This document shows positions 13,532 through 21,082 of a DNA stretch of 21,082 nt, one piece after another. The DNA is from JALOOE01 sp964423545. Its GTDB lineage: Bacteria; Chloroflexota; Anaerolineae; CG2-30-64-16. Location: assembly GCA_964423545.1 (NCBI GenBank), contig CAYRFV010000072.1, positions 1 to 21,082 of the forward strand. The letters are read 5' to 3'. The notes below the pieces were generated by a model that saw only the letters and a program-made list of their open reading frames with translations, was not told the origin of the DNA and ran no database searches. Each line of letters starts with the position of its first letter. The first letter of the stretch is position 1. The position numbers and the translations under genes were made by a program.

Positions 13532-15208
13532 ATGTCTCGCGCACGCCGATCCACATGGATCACACTTCTTGCCCTCGTCGCCCTAACGGCGATGATCGTG
13601 CCGCTGCTGGCCGCCTGCGTGCCGGCAGCGCCAGCCCCCGCCGCACAGCCGGCGGCCCCCGCGGCTCCCGCTGCCAAGGCCCCCGAAGCCACCAAGGCGC
13701 CTGAGGCGACGAAGGCGCCGGCCGCCACAGCCGCACCGGCTGCGGCCAAGAAGGTGCTGAAGATGGCCCGCAATGCGGAGCCGTTCAGTCCCTTCATTCC
13801 CTGGCAGATCGACGATAACCCGGCGCTGTTCCTGTCGGTCAACGTCTACGATACACTGCTGCGCACGTCGCCGGACGGCAAGGGCATCGAGGCCGGCCTG
13901 GCCGAGAAGTGGGAGGCCAGCGCCGATGGCCTGACCTGGACCTTCAAGATTCGCGATGGCGTGAAGTACTCCGACGGCACGCCGCTGAAAATGGAAGATA
14001 TCAAGGCATCCATTGAGGCGGCCGCAAAGAGTGAGAAAAGCGCCTGGAAAGCCAGCTACAAAGCGATCAAAGAGGTCCAGATCGTGGATGACAAGACGAT
14101 CAAGGTCGTCCTCTCCGAACTGTACCCCGCTCTGCCATCTGCCCTGGCGATGTTCAGCGCAGCTATTGTGCCCGCGGACCTGGTCAAGGCCTCCGACGCC
14201 AAGGACTTCGATGTCGCAACCGCGTGGAAGACGCGCGGCACGGGCGCTTACTATGTCGAAGGCTGGAAGAAGGGCGATCCGATCATCATGAAGCGGAACC
14301 CGAACTATTGGAAGGGCAAGCCTGATATCGAGGAAGTGCGCATCGAATACGTCCCCGACGACAACACCCGCATCCTGAAGCTTCAGGGCGGCGAGGTGGA
14401 TGTGATCGACTTCGTGCCGCTCAGCCAGTTGGCAACGGTCGGTTCACAGCCGAATCTCAAGGCGCAGGCCTTCCCCATCGCACAGATGACCTTCGTGATG
14501 CTCAACAACGAGTATGAGCCGCTCAAGGATGTGAAGGTGCGCCAGGCGCTGAACTACGCTACCGACAAGGACGCCATCATCAAGGCGGTGTACTTCGGCC
14601 AGGCGAAACCCGCCAACGCGCCGATCCCCCCCGGCATGTACCAGGCGGCCGACCTCCCCGGCTACAAGTTCGACCTGGAGAAGGCTAAGGCGCTGATGAA
14701 GGAATCGAAGTCGCCGAACGGCTTTCCGATCGAGATGCAGGTGCGCTCTGGCAACGCGGACTTCGCCAACGTGGCGACCATCCTTAAGGATCAGTGGTCG
14801 AAGCTGGGCGTGAACGTCAATCTCCAGAATCTGGAGACAAGTGTCGTGCGCCAGAACTACCGCGATGGCAAGTACCAATCGATGCCGAGCGCCTGGACCA
14901 ACGACATGAATGACCCAACGCAGATCGTCAACTACGAGATGCGTGGCGGCCCCAACACCCAGTTCGCCTACTGGACCCGCTACTTCAATCCTGAGCTCAA
15001 CGACAAGATCACCAAGGCTGACCTGGAGATGGATCCCAAGAAGCGCGAAGCGATGTACGCCGAGATCCAGAAGAAGTTCCAGGATGATGCTGCCATTGTC
15101 TGGCTGACATATGCCCCGGCTACGGCGGCATGGAACAACAAGGTCGAAGGCTTCAACATCGAGGGGTTGAGCTACTATCGGTTCGAGAACGTGAAGAAGA
15201 GCCAGTAG
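13532..15208 (+). CDS. ABC transporter substrate-binding lipoprotein (SBP_bac_5, peptide/opine type)
   Basis: A 558-residue extracytoplasmic solute receptor. Residues 1-28 are a lipoprotein signal peptide with basic start (SRARR), hydrophobic core and lipobox LLAAC, with Cys29 as lipidation site. An Ala/Pro/Lys/Thr-rich linker follows to about residue 73, with KAPEAT repeats. The mature domain is family 5: LAEKWEASADGLTWTFKIRD, GTGAYYV, KRNPNYWKGKP, VRQALNYATDK and the C-terminal region. This family delivers oligopeptides, opines, nickel or other compounds to DppBC-type permeases. I chose ATG 13532 because GAAGGAG lies 9 bases upstream; the in-frame ATG at 13514 has its only AGG directly adjacent. 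It heads a run with both permeases downstream. Confidence 0.92.
   Translation: MSRARRSTWITLLALVALTAMIVPLLAACVPAAPAPAAQPAAPAAPAAKAPEATKAPEATKAPAATAAPAAAKKVLKMARNAEPFSPFIPWQIDDNPALFLSVNVYDTLLRTSPDGKGIEAGLAEKWEASADGLTWTFKIRDGVKYSDGTPLKMEDIKASIEAAAKSEKSAWKASYKAIKEVQIVDDKTIKVVLSELYPALPSALAMFSAAIVPADLVKASDAKDFDVATAWKTRGTGAYYVEGWKKGDPIIMKRNPNYWKGKPDIEEVRIEYVPDDNTRILKLQGGEVDVIDFVPLSQLATVGSQPNLKAQAFPIAQMTFVMLNNEYEPLKDVKVRQALNYATDKDAIIKAVYFGQAKPANAPIPPGMYQAADLPGYKFDLEKAKALMKESKSPNGFPIEMQVRSGNADFANVATILKDQWSKLGVNVNLQNLETSVVRQNYRDGKYQSMPSAWTNDMNDPTQIVNYEMRGGPNTQFAYWTRYFNPELNDKITKADLEMDPKKREAMYAEIQKKFQDDAAIVWLTYAPATAAWNNKVEGFNIEGLSYYRFENVKKSQ
13676..13729 (+). repeat. Three degenerate 18-bp repeats in the lipoprotein linker
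   Basis: Three consecutive units encode KAPEAT, KAPEAT and KAPAAT. Codons differ between units, so the amino-acid pattern is kept while the DNA has drifted. The linker probably spaces the binding domain from the membrane. Confidence 0.7.
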
Positions 15209-15228
15209 CAGCCGGCTTCACTGTACAT

Positions 15229-15262
15229 CCGCCGCTCCCGCAGCGCGCTCCGGGAGCGGCGG
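15229..15262. repeat. 12-bp perfect inverted repeat between binding protein and permease genes
   Basis: CCGCCGCTCCCG (15229-15240), a 10-base loop, then CGGGAGCGGCGG (15251-15262). It lacks a T-tract. The 3' arm ends one base before the GGAG ribosome-binding site of the permease. Such intra-operon hairpins often stabilise the binding-protein mRNA and reduce permease expression; that role is inferred. Confidence 0.7.
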
Positions 15263-15272
15263 CGGAGTCAGC

Positions 15273-16220
15273 ATGGGCATGGGACGAGTCGCATACATCC
15301 GGAACCGCTTGATTCTGATGCTTTTTGTCCTTTTCGGCGTGACCATCGTCATTTTTGGCATGGTGCGCGTCTTGCCGGGCGATCCGGCGTTCTTGATCCT
15401 GGGCGACCGCGCCACGGAAGAGAAAGCTGCCGAACTGCGCGAGCAGTTGGGCCTCAACAAGCCGTTGCCGGCGCAATACTGGAGTTTCATCAGCGGGATC
15501 CCGCAGGGCAAATTCGGCATGTCGCTGCTCTACCGCCAGCCGGTGGGCGATCTTGTGCTGCGTCGTGTGCCGGTTTCTATTTTTCTTGCGATCTACGCAA
15601 TGACTCTTGCCGCCATCATCACCCTGGTGTTCGGGATCACTGCGGCGCTCAAGAAAGGCCGTCTTGCCGATCACGCCATCCGGGTGGTTTTCCTGCTTTT
15701 CCTGACGACGCCAAGCTTTTGGTTGGGCATCCTGCTGATTCTCTTTTTTAGCTTGCGTTTGCGCATTCTCCCCGTCGCGGGCTATGGCGAAACCTTTGTG
15801 GATCACTTGCGTTATCTCTTCCTGCCTGCCCTGACCCTGGCGTTGGGCCTAGCTGCCGTGTTGATCCGCAACCTGCGCGGGCAGATCATCCTGGTGCAGC
15901 GCTCGGATTATGTGCGAACTGCGCGCGCAAAGGGTCTCTTGGAGGGACAGGTGCTTCAGCGGCATGTGCTGCGCAATGCGCTGATGCCGGTCGTGACGAT
16001 CTTCGGCCTGCAGTTCGGATACCTGGTGGGTGGCACAGTCGTTGTCGAAACGGTGTTTGCAGTTCCCGGCATGGGCCAACTCCTGATTCAGTCCATCACC
16101 GCTCGTGATTACCCGGTGGTGCAGGCGATCACCCTCATCAGCGCTTTTCTTGTGATCATCGTGAACCTGGCCGTAGACGTTTCCTATTCCTTCCTCGATC
16201 CCAGGGTGACCTATGAGTGA
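15273..16220 (+). CDS. ABC transporter permease, DppB type
   Basis: A 315-residue inner-membrane permease with six hydrophobic segments. It starts with the DppB/OppB N-terminal pattern (a first membrane segment, then RVLPGDPA), followed by LREQLGLNKPLPAQYW. The EAA loop that contacts the ATPase is at YVRTARAKGL to HVLRNALMP. VVVETVFAVPGMGQL and the ending SYSFLDPRVTYE are typical for the family. It pairs with the next gene to form the transport channel for the substrate delivered by the lipoprotein upstream. GGAG lies 5 bases before ATG 15273; ATG 15279 is an alternative. The last 8 bases overlap the second permease gene. Confidence 0.93.
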   Translation: MGMGRVAYIRNRLILMLFVLFGVTIVIFGMVRVLPGDPAFLILGDRATEEKAAELREQLGLNKPLPAQYWSFISGIPQGKFGMSLLYRQPVGDLVLRRVPVSIFLAIYAMTLAAIITLVFGITAALKKGRLADHAIRVVFLLFLTTPSFWLGILLILFFSLRLRILPVAGYGETFVDHLRYLFLPALTLALGLAAVLIRNLRGQIILVQRSDYVRTARAKGLLEGQVLQRHVLRNALMPVVTIFGLQFGYLVGGTVVVETVFAVPGMGQLLIQSITARDYPVVQAITLISAFLVIIVNLAVDVSYSFLDPRVTYE

Positions 16221-17094
16221 GGAGAGTCCGACTGTTCTGGAGCGCTACAGTTGGTCCGACGCTCTGACGGCACGCGATCTCGGCCGTGAGTGGCGCAAGC
16301 TGCGACTGAACTCGCTCATCATCGGCGGCACGATCTTGCTGCTGATCGTCGTTGCGGCAGCTATCGCAGCTCCGTTGCTGACGCCCTTCGATCCCATCGC
16401 TCAGAACATCAGCGAGGCATTCCTGCCCCCCCTCAGTCCGGGGCATCCGTTGGGCACCGACAACTTCGGACGCGACATCTGGAGTCGCATCGTCTACGGC
16501 GCGCGCATGGATCTGCAGATCGCGTTCCTGGCTGTCCTGTTCCCGTTCACATTCGGCAGCCTGATGGGAGTAGTCACGGGCTTCTTCGGCGGCAAGGTCG
16601 ACCTGGTCTTCATGCGTGTGGTCGATGTGCTGATGGCCTTTCCGTTCCTGATCCTGGTCATCGCCATCATGGCGCTGCTGGGGACCGGCATGAAGAACTT
16701 CTATATCGCGATCGGCGCCGTCGGCTGGATCGCCTATGCCCGGCTGGTGCGCGGCGAAACGCTCGCCACGCGCAACCTGGAATATGTCCAGGCCGCGACG
16801 GTCGTCGGTTGTCATAAGCAACGGATCATCTTGCGCCACGTCCTGCCGAACTGCATCCAGCCGGCGCTGATCTATGTCTTCACCGGCATGGTGCTGGCGG
16901 TGATGACCGGCGCCACGCTCAGCTTTCTGGGCCTGGGGGTGCAGCCGCCGACGCCGGAGTGGGGCGCGATGATCGCTGAAGGCCGGCAGTTCCTGCTGAT
17001 GGCGTGGTGGATGCCGACCTTTCCCGGCATTGCCCTCCTGATCGTCGGAGTCGCACTCAGCCTGATCGGCGACGGCTTATCGGAGCGACGGTGA
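16213..17094 (+). CDS. ABC transporter permease, DppC type
   Basis: A 293-residue permease of the DppC/OppC type. A cytoplasmic N-terminal tail of about 35 residues precedes the first membrane segment. HPLGTDNFGRDIWSRIVYGAR is the family signature, here shortened by sequence limits to HPLGTDNFGRDIWSR. The EAA loop is at EYVQAATVVGC to RHVLPN, and LSFLGLGVQPPTPEWG lies near the end. It overlaps the first permease by 8 bases (ATGAGTGA), so the two are translationally coupled. In most operons of this class the ATPase genes dppD and dppF come next; here a hydrolase gene follows after 42 bases, so the energising subunits must be elsewhere. Confidence 0.93.
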   Translation: MSEESPTVLERYSWSDALTARDLGREWRKLRLNSLIIGGTILLLIVVAAAIAAPLLTPFDPIAQNISEAFLPPLSPGHPLGTDNFGRDIWSRIVYGARMDLQIAFLAVLFPFTFGSLMGVVTGFFGGKVDLVFMRVVDVLMAFPFLILVIAIMALLGTGMKNFYIAIGAVGWIAYARLVRGETLATRNLEYVQAATVVGCHKQRIILRHVLPNCIQPALIYVFTGMVLAVMTGATLSFLGLGVQPPTPEWGAMIAEGRQFLLMAWWMPTFPGIALLIVGVALSLIGDGLSERR

Positions 17095-17136
17095 GTGCCC
17101 GACCGAGCACCCTACGAATCGAAAAGGAGTTATCCG

Positions 17137-18093
17137 ATGTCTGACAACGTGCTTCGCGTCGGCAGCCTGGCTGCCGCGCCGGGGGAGAAGGTCTTCGGTG
17201 TCCAGGAGATCAGCGTGGCGGGCCATCCGCTTACGCTGAGTCTGTTCCTGATCAACGGTGCGGAACCCGGTCCCACTCTGGCCGTAACAGGCGGCGTCCA
17301 TGCCGCAGAGTACGCCAGTATCGCCGCCGCGCTTGAGTTGGGGCGCAATCTCCAGCCCCAAGGACTGCGAGGCCGCGTGATCGTGCTGCCTGTCGTCAAC
17401 GTGGCTGGCTTCGGGCCGCGTTCGATCTACATCAATCCACTCGACGGCAAGAATATCAACCGCTGCTTTCCCGGCGATCCGAACGGCACGGCCTCCGAGC
17501 AGCTTGCCCACTGGGTGTTCCGAAACGTCATCCAGCAGGGTGACTACTACGTCGATCTGCATGGCGGCGACCTGGTGGAAGCGCTGGTTCCCTTCAGCAT
17601 TTGGCATGCAAGCGACAATGCGGAGGTCGATCGCGTGTCGCTGGAGATGGCGAAAATCTTCGGCATCCCCTACATCGTGCGTTCCGAAGCGCAGAACTCG
17701 GCCTACTCCTCGGCGGCACGCGCCGGCATCCCGGCGATGCTCAGTGAATCGGGCGGCCAGGGGATCTGGCTGCCGGAACACGTGGCCGATCACACCGGCG
17801 GGCTCGCACGTCTGATGCGCCACCTGGCTATGCTCGCCGGCCCCGCGCCGGAGCCGGTGGCATGCACCCTGTTTGATCGGTTCGTGTGGCTACGCAGCGA
17901 TCACGACGGGTTCTGGTATCCGCGCGTGCAGGTGGGCCAGGTGGTACAGGAAGGCCAGGATGTCGGCTCGATCATGGATTGCGCGGGCAACGCCCTGCAG
18001 GCAACCCTCGCGCCGGCGAGCGGCCCGGTGCTGTTCCTGGTCACGTCACTGGCCATCAACAAGACCGATCCGCTGTTGGCAGTCGGCGCCTGA
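17137..18093 (+). CDS. AstE/aspartoacylase-family zinc hydrolase
   Basis: A 318-residue member of the succinylglutamate desuccinylase/aspartoacylase branch of the M14 metallopeptidase clan. The zinc ligands appear as His55 and Glu58 in GGVHAAEY and His142 in YVDLHGGD. KNINRCFPG (residues 105-113) supplies the substrate-binding Asn-Arg, and Glu204 in SESGGQG is the probable catalytic base. The C-terminal 90 residues form the beta-rich domain seen in the family. Members remove acyl groups from N-acylated amino acids or act on related amides. ATG 17137 has AAAAGGAG upstream at good spacing. Its position right after the permeases suggests it acts on the imported compound in the cytoplasm. Confidence 0.88.
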   Translation: MSDNVLRVGSLAAAPGEKVFGVQEISVAGHPLTLSLFLINGAEPGPTLAVTGGVHAAEYASIAAALELGRNLQPQGLRGRVIVLPVVNVAGFGPRSIYINPLDGKNINRCFPGDPNGTASEQLAHWVFRNVIQQGDYYVDLHGGDLVEALVPFSIWHASDNAEVDRVSLEMAKIFGIPYIVRSEAQNSAYSSAARAGIPAMLSESGGQGIWLPEHVADHTGGLARLMRHLAMLAGPAPEPVACTLFDRFVWLRSDHDGFWYPRVQVGQVVQEGQDVGSIMDCAGNALQATLAPASGPVLFLVTSLAINKTDPLLAVGA

Positions 18094-18185
18094 TGCCGAG
18101 GAGCAGTTGAAGGTTCTGGGCGGCAGAAGCGTTGTGCAACACCCCGCCCTGAATCTGCTGATGAGCGGCCTCACAGGGAGCAAGC

Positions 18186-18893
18186 GTGAAAATCAGTGAT
18201 ATGAACTGGATGCAGGTCGAGACATACCTGCGCAACGACGATCGTGCGGTGCTGCCGATCGGCAGCACCGAGCAGCACTGCTACCTCAGCCTGACCGTGG
18301 ACTGCATCTTGCCGGAGCGCGTGGCGGTCGACGCTGCCGAACCGGTCGGCGTTCCGGTTTTCCCGGTGCTCTCCTACGGTGTCACCCCCTACTTCCGCCG
18401 CTTTCCTGGCTCGATCTCCATGCGCGTGGAGACGCACCTGGCAGTGATCCGTGATATTCTGGACAGCATGGCGGCCAGCGGCTTCCGGCGTATCTTGATC
18501 GTCAACGGACACGGGGGCAACGGCGCAGCACAGCAGGGTGCACTGGAGTGGGCTGCCGATCACCCCGAGTGCCGGGTGAAGTTCCACAATTGGTGGAACG
18601 CCCCGCAGACCTGGGCGAAGGTCCAGGAGATCGATCCCGTGGCGTCGCACGGCTCATGGATGGAGAACTTTCCCTGGACGAGACTGCCGGGCGTCGAGAT
18701 GCCTGCGGTGCAGAAGCCGATGGCTGATCTGGCGCACCTCCGCCTGTTGCCGCCGGCGGCTCTGCGCGAATATCTGGTTGACGGCAACTACGGCGGCCTC
18801 TACCAACGGCCCGACGCCGACATGTTGGCGATCTGGCGTGTGGCAGTCGAGGAGACGCGTGCGCTGTTGACGGGATCGTGGGGCGTCGGCTAA
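18186..18893 (+). CDS. Creatininase-family amidohydrolase, divergent subtype
   Basis: A 235-residue protein of the creatininase family, metal-dependent amidohydrolases that open cyclic amides or cleave related C-N bonds. Likely metal ligands are Glu29 and His31 in GSTEQH, Asp39 in LSLTVD, His109 in NGHGGN and Glu160 in SHGSWMENF. Compared with the usual STEQHGPHLPLGTD the loop is one residue shorter and lacks the second His. SWMENFPWTR replaces the common HAGExET motif. This points to a distinct subgroup, probably with its own substrate; creatinine itself is not implied. The GTG start has AGGGAG about 6 bases upstream. The gene is 92 bases after the AstE-like gene. Confidence 0.85.
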   Translation: MKISDMNWMQVETYLRNDDRAVLPIGSTEQHCYLSLTVDCILPERVAVDAAEPVGVPVFPVLSYGVTPYFRRFPGSISMRVETHLAVIRDILDSMAASGFRRILIVNGHGGNGAAQQGALEWAADHPECRVKFHNWWNAPQTWAKVQEIDPVASHGSWMENFPWTRLPGVEMPAVQKPMADLAHLRLLPPAALREYLVDGNYGGLYQRPDADMLAIWRVAVEETRALLTGSWGVG

Positions 18894-19010
18894 GCCCCTA
18901 GCTGGCTGGACAGCGGCGGAGGCGGAGGCCAGGTCAAAGTCGATCCCTTTCCCGACCTGAGCCTGGTCTTTGCCTTACTCCGAGTCCCCGGCCTCCGGCA
19001 CGGAGGTACT

Positions 19011-20036
19011 ATGTGTCTGTTGATCTGGGGCGCAGGCGCTATCGGTGGAACGCTGGCTGCATACCTGGCGCGCGCCGGACGCAACGTGACACTGGTTGAT
19101 CGCGATGCAGAGCACGTTGCAGCGATCAATCGTCGCGGCCTGCGGATCACCGGCCCCGTTGCCGAATTCACCGCTGCTGCGCCCGCGTTCACGCCGAATG
19201 CCGTTAAGGGCCGTTGGACGACGATCATCCTGGCGACCAAGGCGCAGCATACCGCGGAGGCGACGCGGGCCCTCGCCGACCATCTGACCACGGACGGCTG
19301 TGTGGTGTCGGCGCAGAACGGGTTGAACGAGCTGGAGATCGCGCAGATCGTGGGCCGCGAGCGCACTCTCGGCGCGTTTGTCAACTTCGGCGCCGACTAC
19401 CTGGAGCCCGGCGTCATCCACTTCGGGGGCCGTGGAGCCCTCGTGCTCGGCGAGCTCGACGGGACGATCACCCCACGCGTTCGGGCTGTGCACCGAGTCT
19501 TGCTCGATTTTGATGATCACGCGATCGTCACGTCGAACATCTGGGGTTATCTGTGGGGCAAAGAAGCGTACGGCGCAATGTTGTTCGCAACGGCACTGAC
19601 GAATGAGTCGATCGCGGATTGTTTGGCTTTGCCGGCCTACCGCGACCTTTTCATCGCTCTCGGCCGCGAAGTGCTGGCCGTTGCCGCAGCTCAAGGGATT
19701 GCACCGGAGGGCTTCAACGGCTTCGATCCCACAGCCTACCTGCCGGGCGCCGATCCCGCGGCAGCAGTCCGTTCGCTGGATGAGCTGGTGGCGTTCAACC
19801 GGCGATCGGCGAAGACGCACAGCGGCATCTGGCGCGACCTCGCCGTGCGCAAGCGCGGCACCGAGGTCGATGCGCAACTCGGCATCGTGGCGGAGCTGGG
19901 AGCGCAAGCCGGCGTCCCGACGCCGCTTGTCAGCCGGCTGATCCAGTTGATTCACGAGCTCGAAAGCGGTGTGCGAGCGCAATCGATGGCCTTGCTCGAC
20001 CTGCTGGCCGCGGCTGTGTCTGAGCATGCGATGTAG
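19011..20036 (+). CDS. Ketopantoate-reductase-family (ApbA/PanE-like) dehydrogenase
   Basis: A 341-residue NAD(P)-dependent oxidoreductase. The Rossmann motif GAGAIG is at residues 7-12, ATKAQH and the conserved QNG (102-104) follow, and the probable catalytic Lys184 is in LWGKEAYGAM. The C-terminal helical domain starts about residue 190. PanE reduces 2-dehydropantoate in pantothenate synthesis, but PanE itself is nearer 300 residues. Many paralogues in catabolic operons act on other 2-oxo or 2-hydroxy acids. Its place here favours a catabolic role. GGAGG lies about 4 bases before the ATG. The 117-bp gap upstream contains a possible CAGGTC/GACCTG hairpin and no clear promoter. Confidence 0.85.
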   Translation: MCLLIWGAGAIGGTLAAYLARAGRNVTLVDRDAEHVAAINRRGLRITGPVAEFTAAAPAFTPNAVKGRWTTIILATKAQHTAEATRALADHLTTDGCVVSAQNGLNELEIAQIVGRERTLGAFVNFGADYLEPGVIHFGGRGALVLGELDGTITPRVRAVHRVLLDFDDHAIVTSNIWGYLWGKEAYGAMLFATALTNESIADCLALPAYRDLFIALGREVLAVAAAQGIAPEGFNGFDPTAYLPGADPAAAVRSLDELVAFNRRSAKTHSGIWRDLAVRKRGTEVDAQLGIVAELGAQAGVPTPLVSRLIQLIHELESGVRAQSMALLDLLAAAVSEHAM

Positions 20037-20143
20037 AGACGCTGAGACCGGGAAACGGCATGCAGCGCCCAGGCGCCATGGTGGTGACTGGCAGCGTCAG
20101 CGTCGGAATGGAACACGAACCATGCAGGCTGAGTCCACGGTCA

Positions 20144-20500
20144 ATGAGTGAAACAGCGTTATTCACCGTCATCCGAGGCTCGGAGATTCCGTTCCGTCCT
20201 GCGGGAGGCGATGGCGCGGTCGGCCTGAGTCTCGCTCGACTCCACCGGCCCGCGGATAACGCCTTCACCTTCCAGTTGGCGCGCATCGAGCCGGGCGGCG
20301 TTTCCCGTCGCCATGCGCATCCGTGGGAGCAGGTCAATCTGGTGCTCAGCGGTACGGGCATCGTTGATATCGGCGATGTGCGCATCACGATCGAACCCGG
20401 CGACTGCGTGATTTTTCCAGCCAATCTCGGCCACGCGATCAGCTGCGCTGGAGCAGAGCCCTTGGTGTTGGTGGCAGCGCTGGGTCCGGGCGCTGCGTAG
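20144..20500 (+). CDS. Small single-domain cupin protein
   Basis: A cupin of 118 residues from ATG 20144. The metal-binding first motif is PGGVSRRHAHPWEQ with HxH and Glu, followed by a strand and LSGTG. The second motif is PGDCVIFPANLGHAI, supplying the last His. Such proteins may be isomerases, dioxygenases or binding proteins; the role cannot be told. The start is uncertain: in-frame ATGs at 20060, 20078 and 20108 would add up to 28 residues, and none has a strong ribosome-binding site. I prefer 20144 because MSETALF lies just ahead of the domain. The gene is about 107 bp after the dehydrogenase gene and probably in the same transcript. Confidence 0.78.
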   Translation: MSETALFTVIRGSEIPFRPAGGDGAVGLSLARLHRPADNAFTFQLARIEPGGVSRRHAHPWEQVNLVLSGTGIVDIGDVRITIEPGDCVIFPANLGHAISCAGAEPLVLVAALGPGAA

Positions 20501-20682
20501 CCTTGTGCCCATCCTCATGTCCGTTACTACCAGTCTCCAGCCGAGCCGGGTACGGTCAGAGGCCGGTCCGAACGGGTCATGCGGATAGGCTCGTAACCTT
20601 CATCCGCGGCCTTCACGCTGCAGAACAGGCGCGCGTGTGGAGGTGCAATCCGGTCGCGCGCCAGAAAGACGCTCTCTGAATC
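20501..20682. other. 182-bp gap before the SDR gene
   Basis: No promoter, terminator or credible gene was recognised. GGAGGTG at about 20639-20645 resembles a strong ribosome-binding site but has no usable start codon near it. All short open frames here lack starts or ribosome-binding sites. Confidence 0.4.
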
Positions 20683-21082
20683 ATGAACATCGAATTCCCC
20701 GGTAAGAGTGTGATCGTCACGGGTGCGGCGCACGGCTTTGGCCGCGCCATTGCGCTCGCTTTCGCCAGGCGCGGCGCCCGTGTGTGGGCCTGCGACGTGC
20801 TGGCTGACGAGCTCAAGCAGACAGCGGAACAGTGCACTGATGCCGGCGGCTGGTGCCGGACGCGCGTGGTGGATGTCAGCAATCGCGAAGCGGTCGTGGC
20901 GTTTGTCGCCGAGGCGGAAGGGGCGCCCCCTAGCGGACACATCGACATTCTGGTGAACAATGCCGGCGGTGTATTGGGTCAGGTAGGCCAACCGCTGGAG
21001 CAGGTGACGCCGAGCCAATGGCAGGCAATCTTCGATGTGAATGTGACGGGCGCGTTCTGGTTCTCACAAGCCGTTGCGCCCG
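20683..21082 (+). CDS. Short-chain dehydrogenase/reductase (3' end missing)
   Basis: The first 133 residues of a classical SDR. The nucleotide-binding motif TGAAHGFG is at residues 13-20, a conserved Asp at the end of the second strand (ACDVL, about residue 38) suggests NAD(H), and NNAGG begins at residue 92. The structural Asn is at about 120 (DVNVTGAF). The catalytic Ser, Tyr and Lys lie beyond the window. The ATG is the first possible start, since a stop precedes it in frame two codons upstream; no ribosome-binding site is visible. Substrate is probably an alcohol or 2-hydroxy compound made by the enzymes upstream, by context only. Confidence 0.88.
   Translation, partial: MNIEFPGKSVIVTGAAHGFGRAIALAFARRGARVWACDVLADELKQTAEQCTDAGGWCRTRVVDVSNREAVVAFVAEAEGAPPSGHIDILVNNAGGVLGQVGQPLEQVTPSQWQAIFDVNVTGAFWFSQAVAP

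Noticed and set aside
12739..13842. 367-codon minus-strand frame across gntR and the binding-protein gene
   Set aside because: It covers two well-supported genes and an intergenic gap. Its Ala/Gly-rich N-terminus is the antisense of the Ala/Pro-rich linker.
16156..16839. Minus-strand open frame opposite the second permease gene
   Set aside because: Composition is highly charged, rich in Asp, Gln and Arg, as expected from the reverse of membrane-protein codons; no motif is present.
20501..20682. Short open frames between the cupin and SDR genes, including one ending in an overlap with the SDR ATG
   Set aside because: They lack start codons or ribosome-binding sites and show no recognisable motif.
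1..21082. CRISPR array, mobile element, tRNA or phage remnants
   Set aside because: Reading both strands, I found no regularly spaced repeats, transposase or integrase motifs, or cloverleaf-like sequence.

Overview
The window is high-G+C bacterial DNA, densely packed with short intergenic gaps. The organism is probably a member of the Chloroflexota. The best clue is the substrate-binding lipoprotein at 13532-15208: its lipobox Cys is followed by a long Ala/Pro/Lys/Thr linker with KAPEAT-type repeats, a style common in that phylum. This is inference; no rRNA or other phylogenetic marker is present. I see no tRNA, rRNA, CRISPR array, insertion sequence or phage gene.

Left part (1-10.7 kb) is a mixed set of small metabolic, repair and detoxification genes. 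It holds the 3' end of a threonine-synthase-like PLP enzyme. A minus-strand group follows: a YiiM-type MOSC protein, an overlapping small membrane protein and an alkaline-phosphatase-superfamily phosphodiesterase. A plus-strand run comes next: Nudix hydrolase, DUF1361 membrane protein, aminoglycoside/hydroxyurea-type kinase, LysE-family exporter and a second Nudix hydrolase. A convergent MFS transporter is followed by YceI, a YgiD-type LigB dioxygenase and the DNA-repair glycosylase Tag. The MOSC group and the first Nudix gene have back-to-back promoters at 3458-3529. The kinase gene has a promoter placed so that its mRNA is probably leaderless.

Right part (10.7-21.1 kb) looks like one catabolic or uptake locus. 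A class I aminotransferase has its own strong promoter, a structured leader and a strong terminator. After a second consensus promoter with a palindromic operator candidate come a GntR-family regulator, an oligopeptide-type ABC substrate-binding lipoprotein, two permeases, an AstE/aspartoacylase-family metallohydrolase, a creatininase-family amidohydrolase of a divergent subtype, a ketopantoate-reductase-family dehydrogenase, a small cupin and the start of an SDR dehydrogenase. No ABC ATPase is present in the window.

A reasonable reading of the right part is regulated import of an amide- or amino-acid-like compound, followed by deacylation or ring/amide opening, transamination and oxidation. 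The substrate cannot be read from the sequence. This cluster is the best candidate for an undescribed system here.
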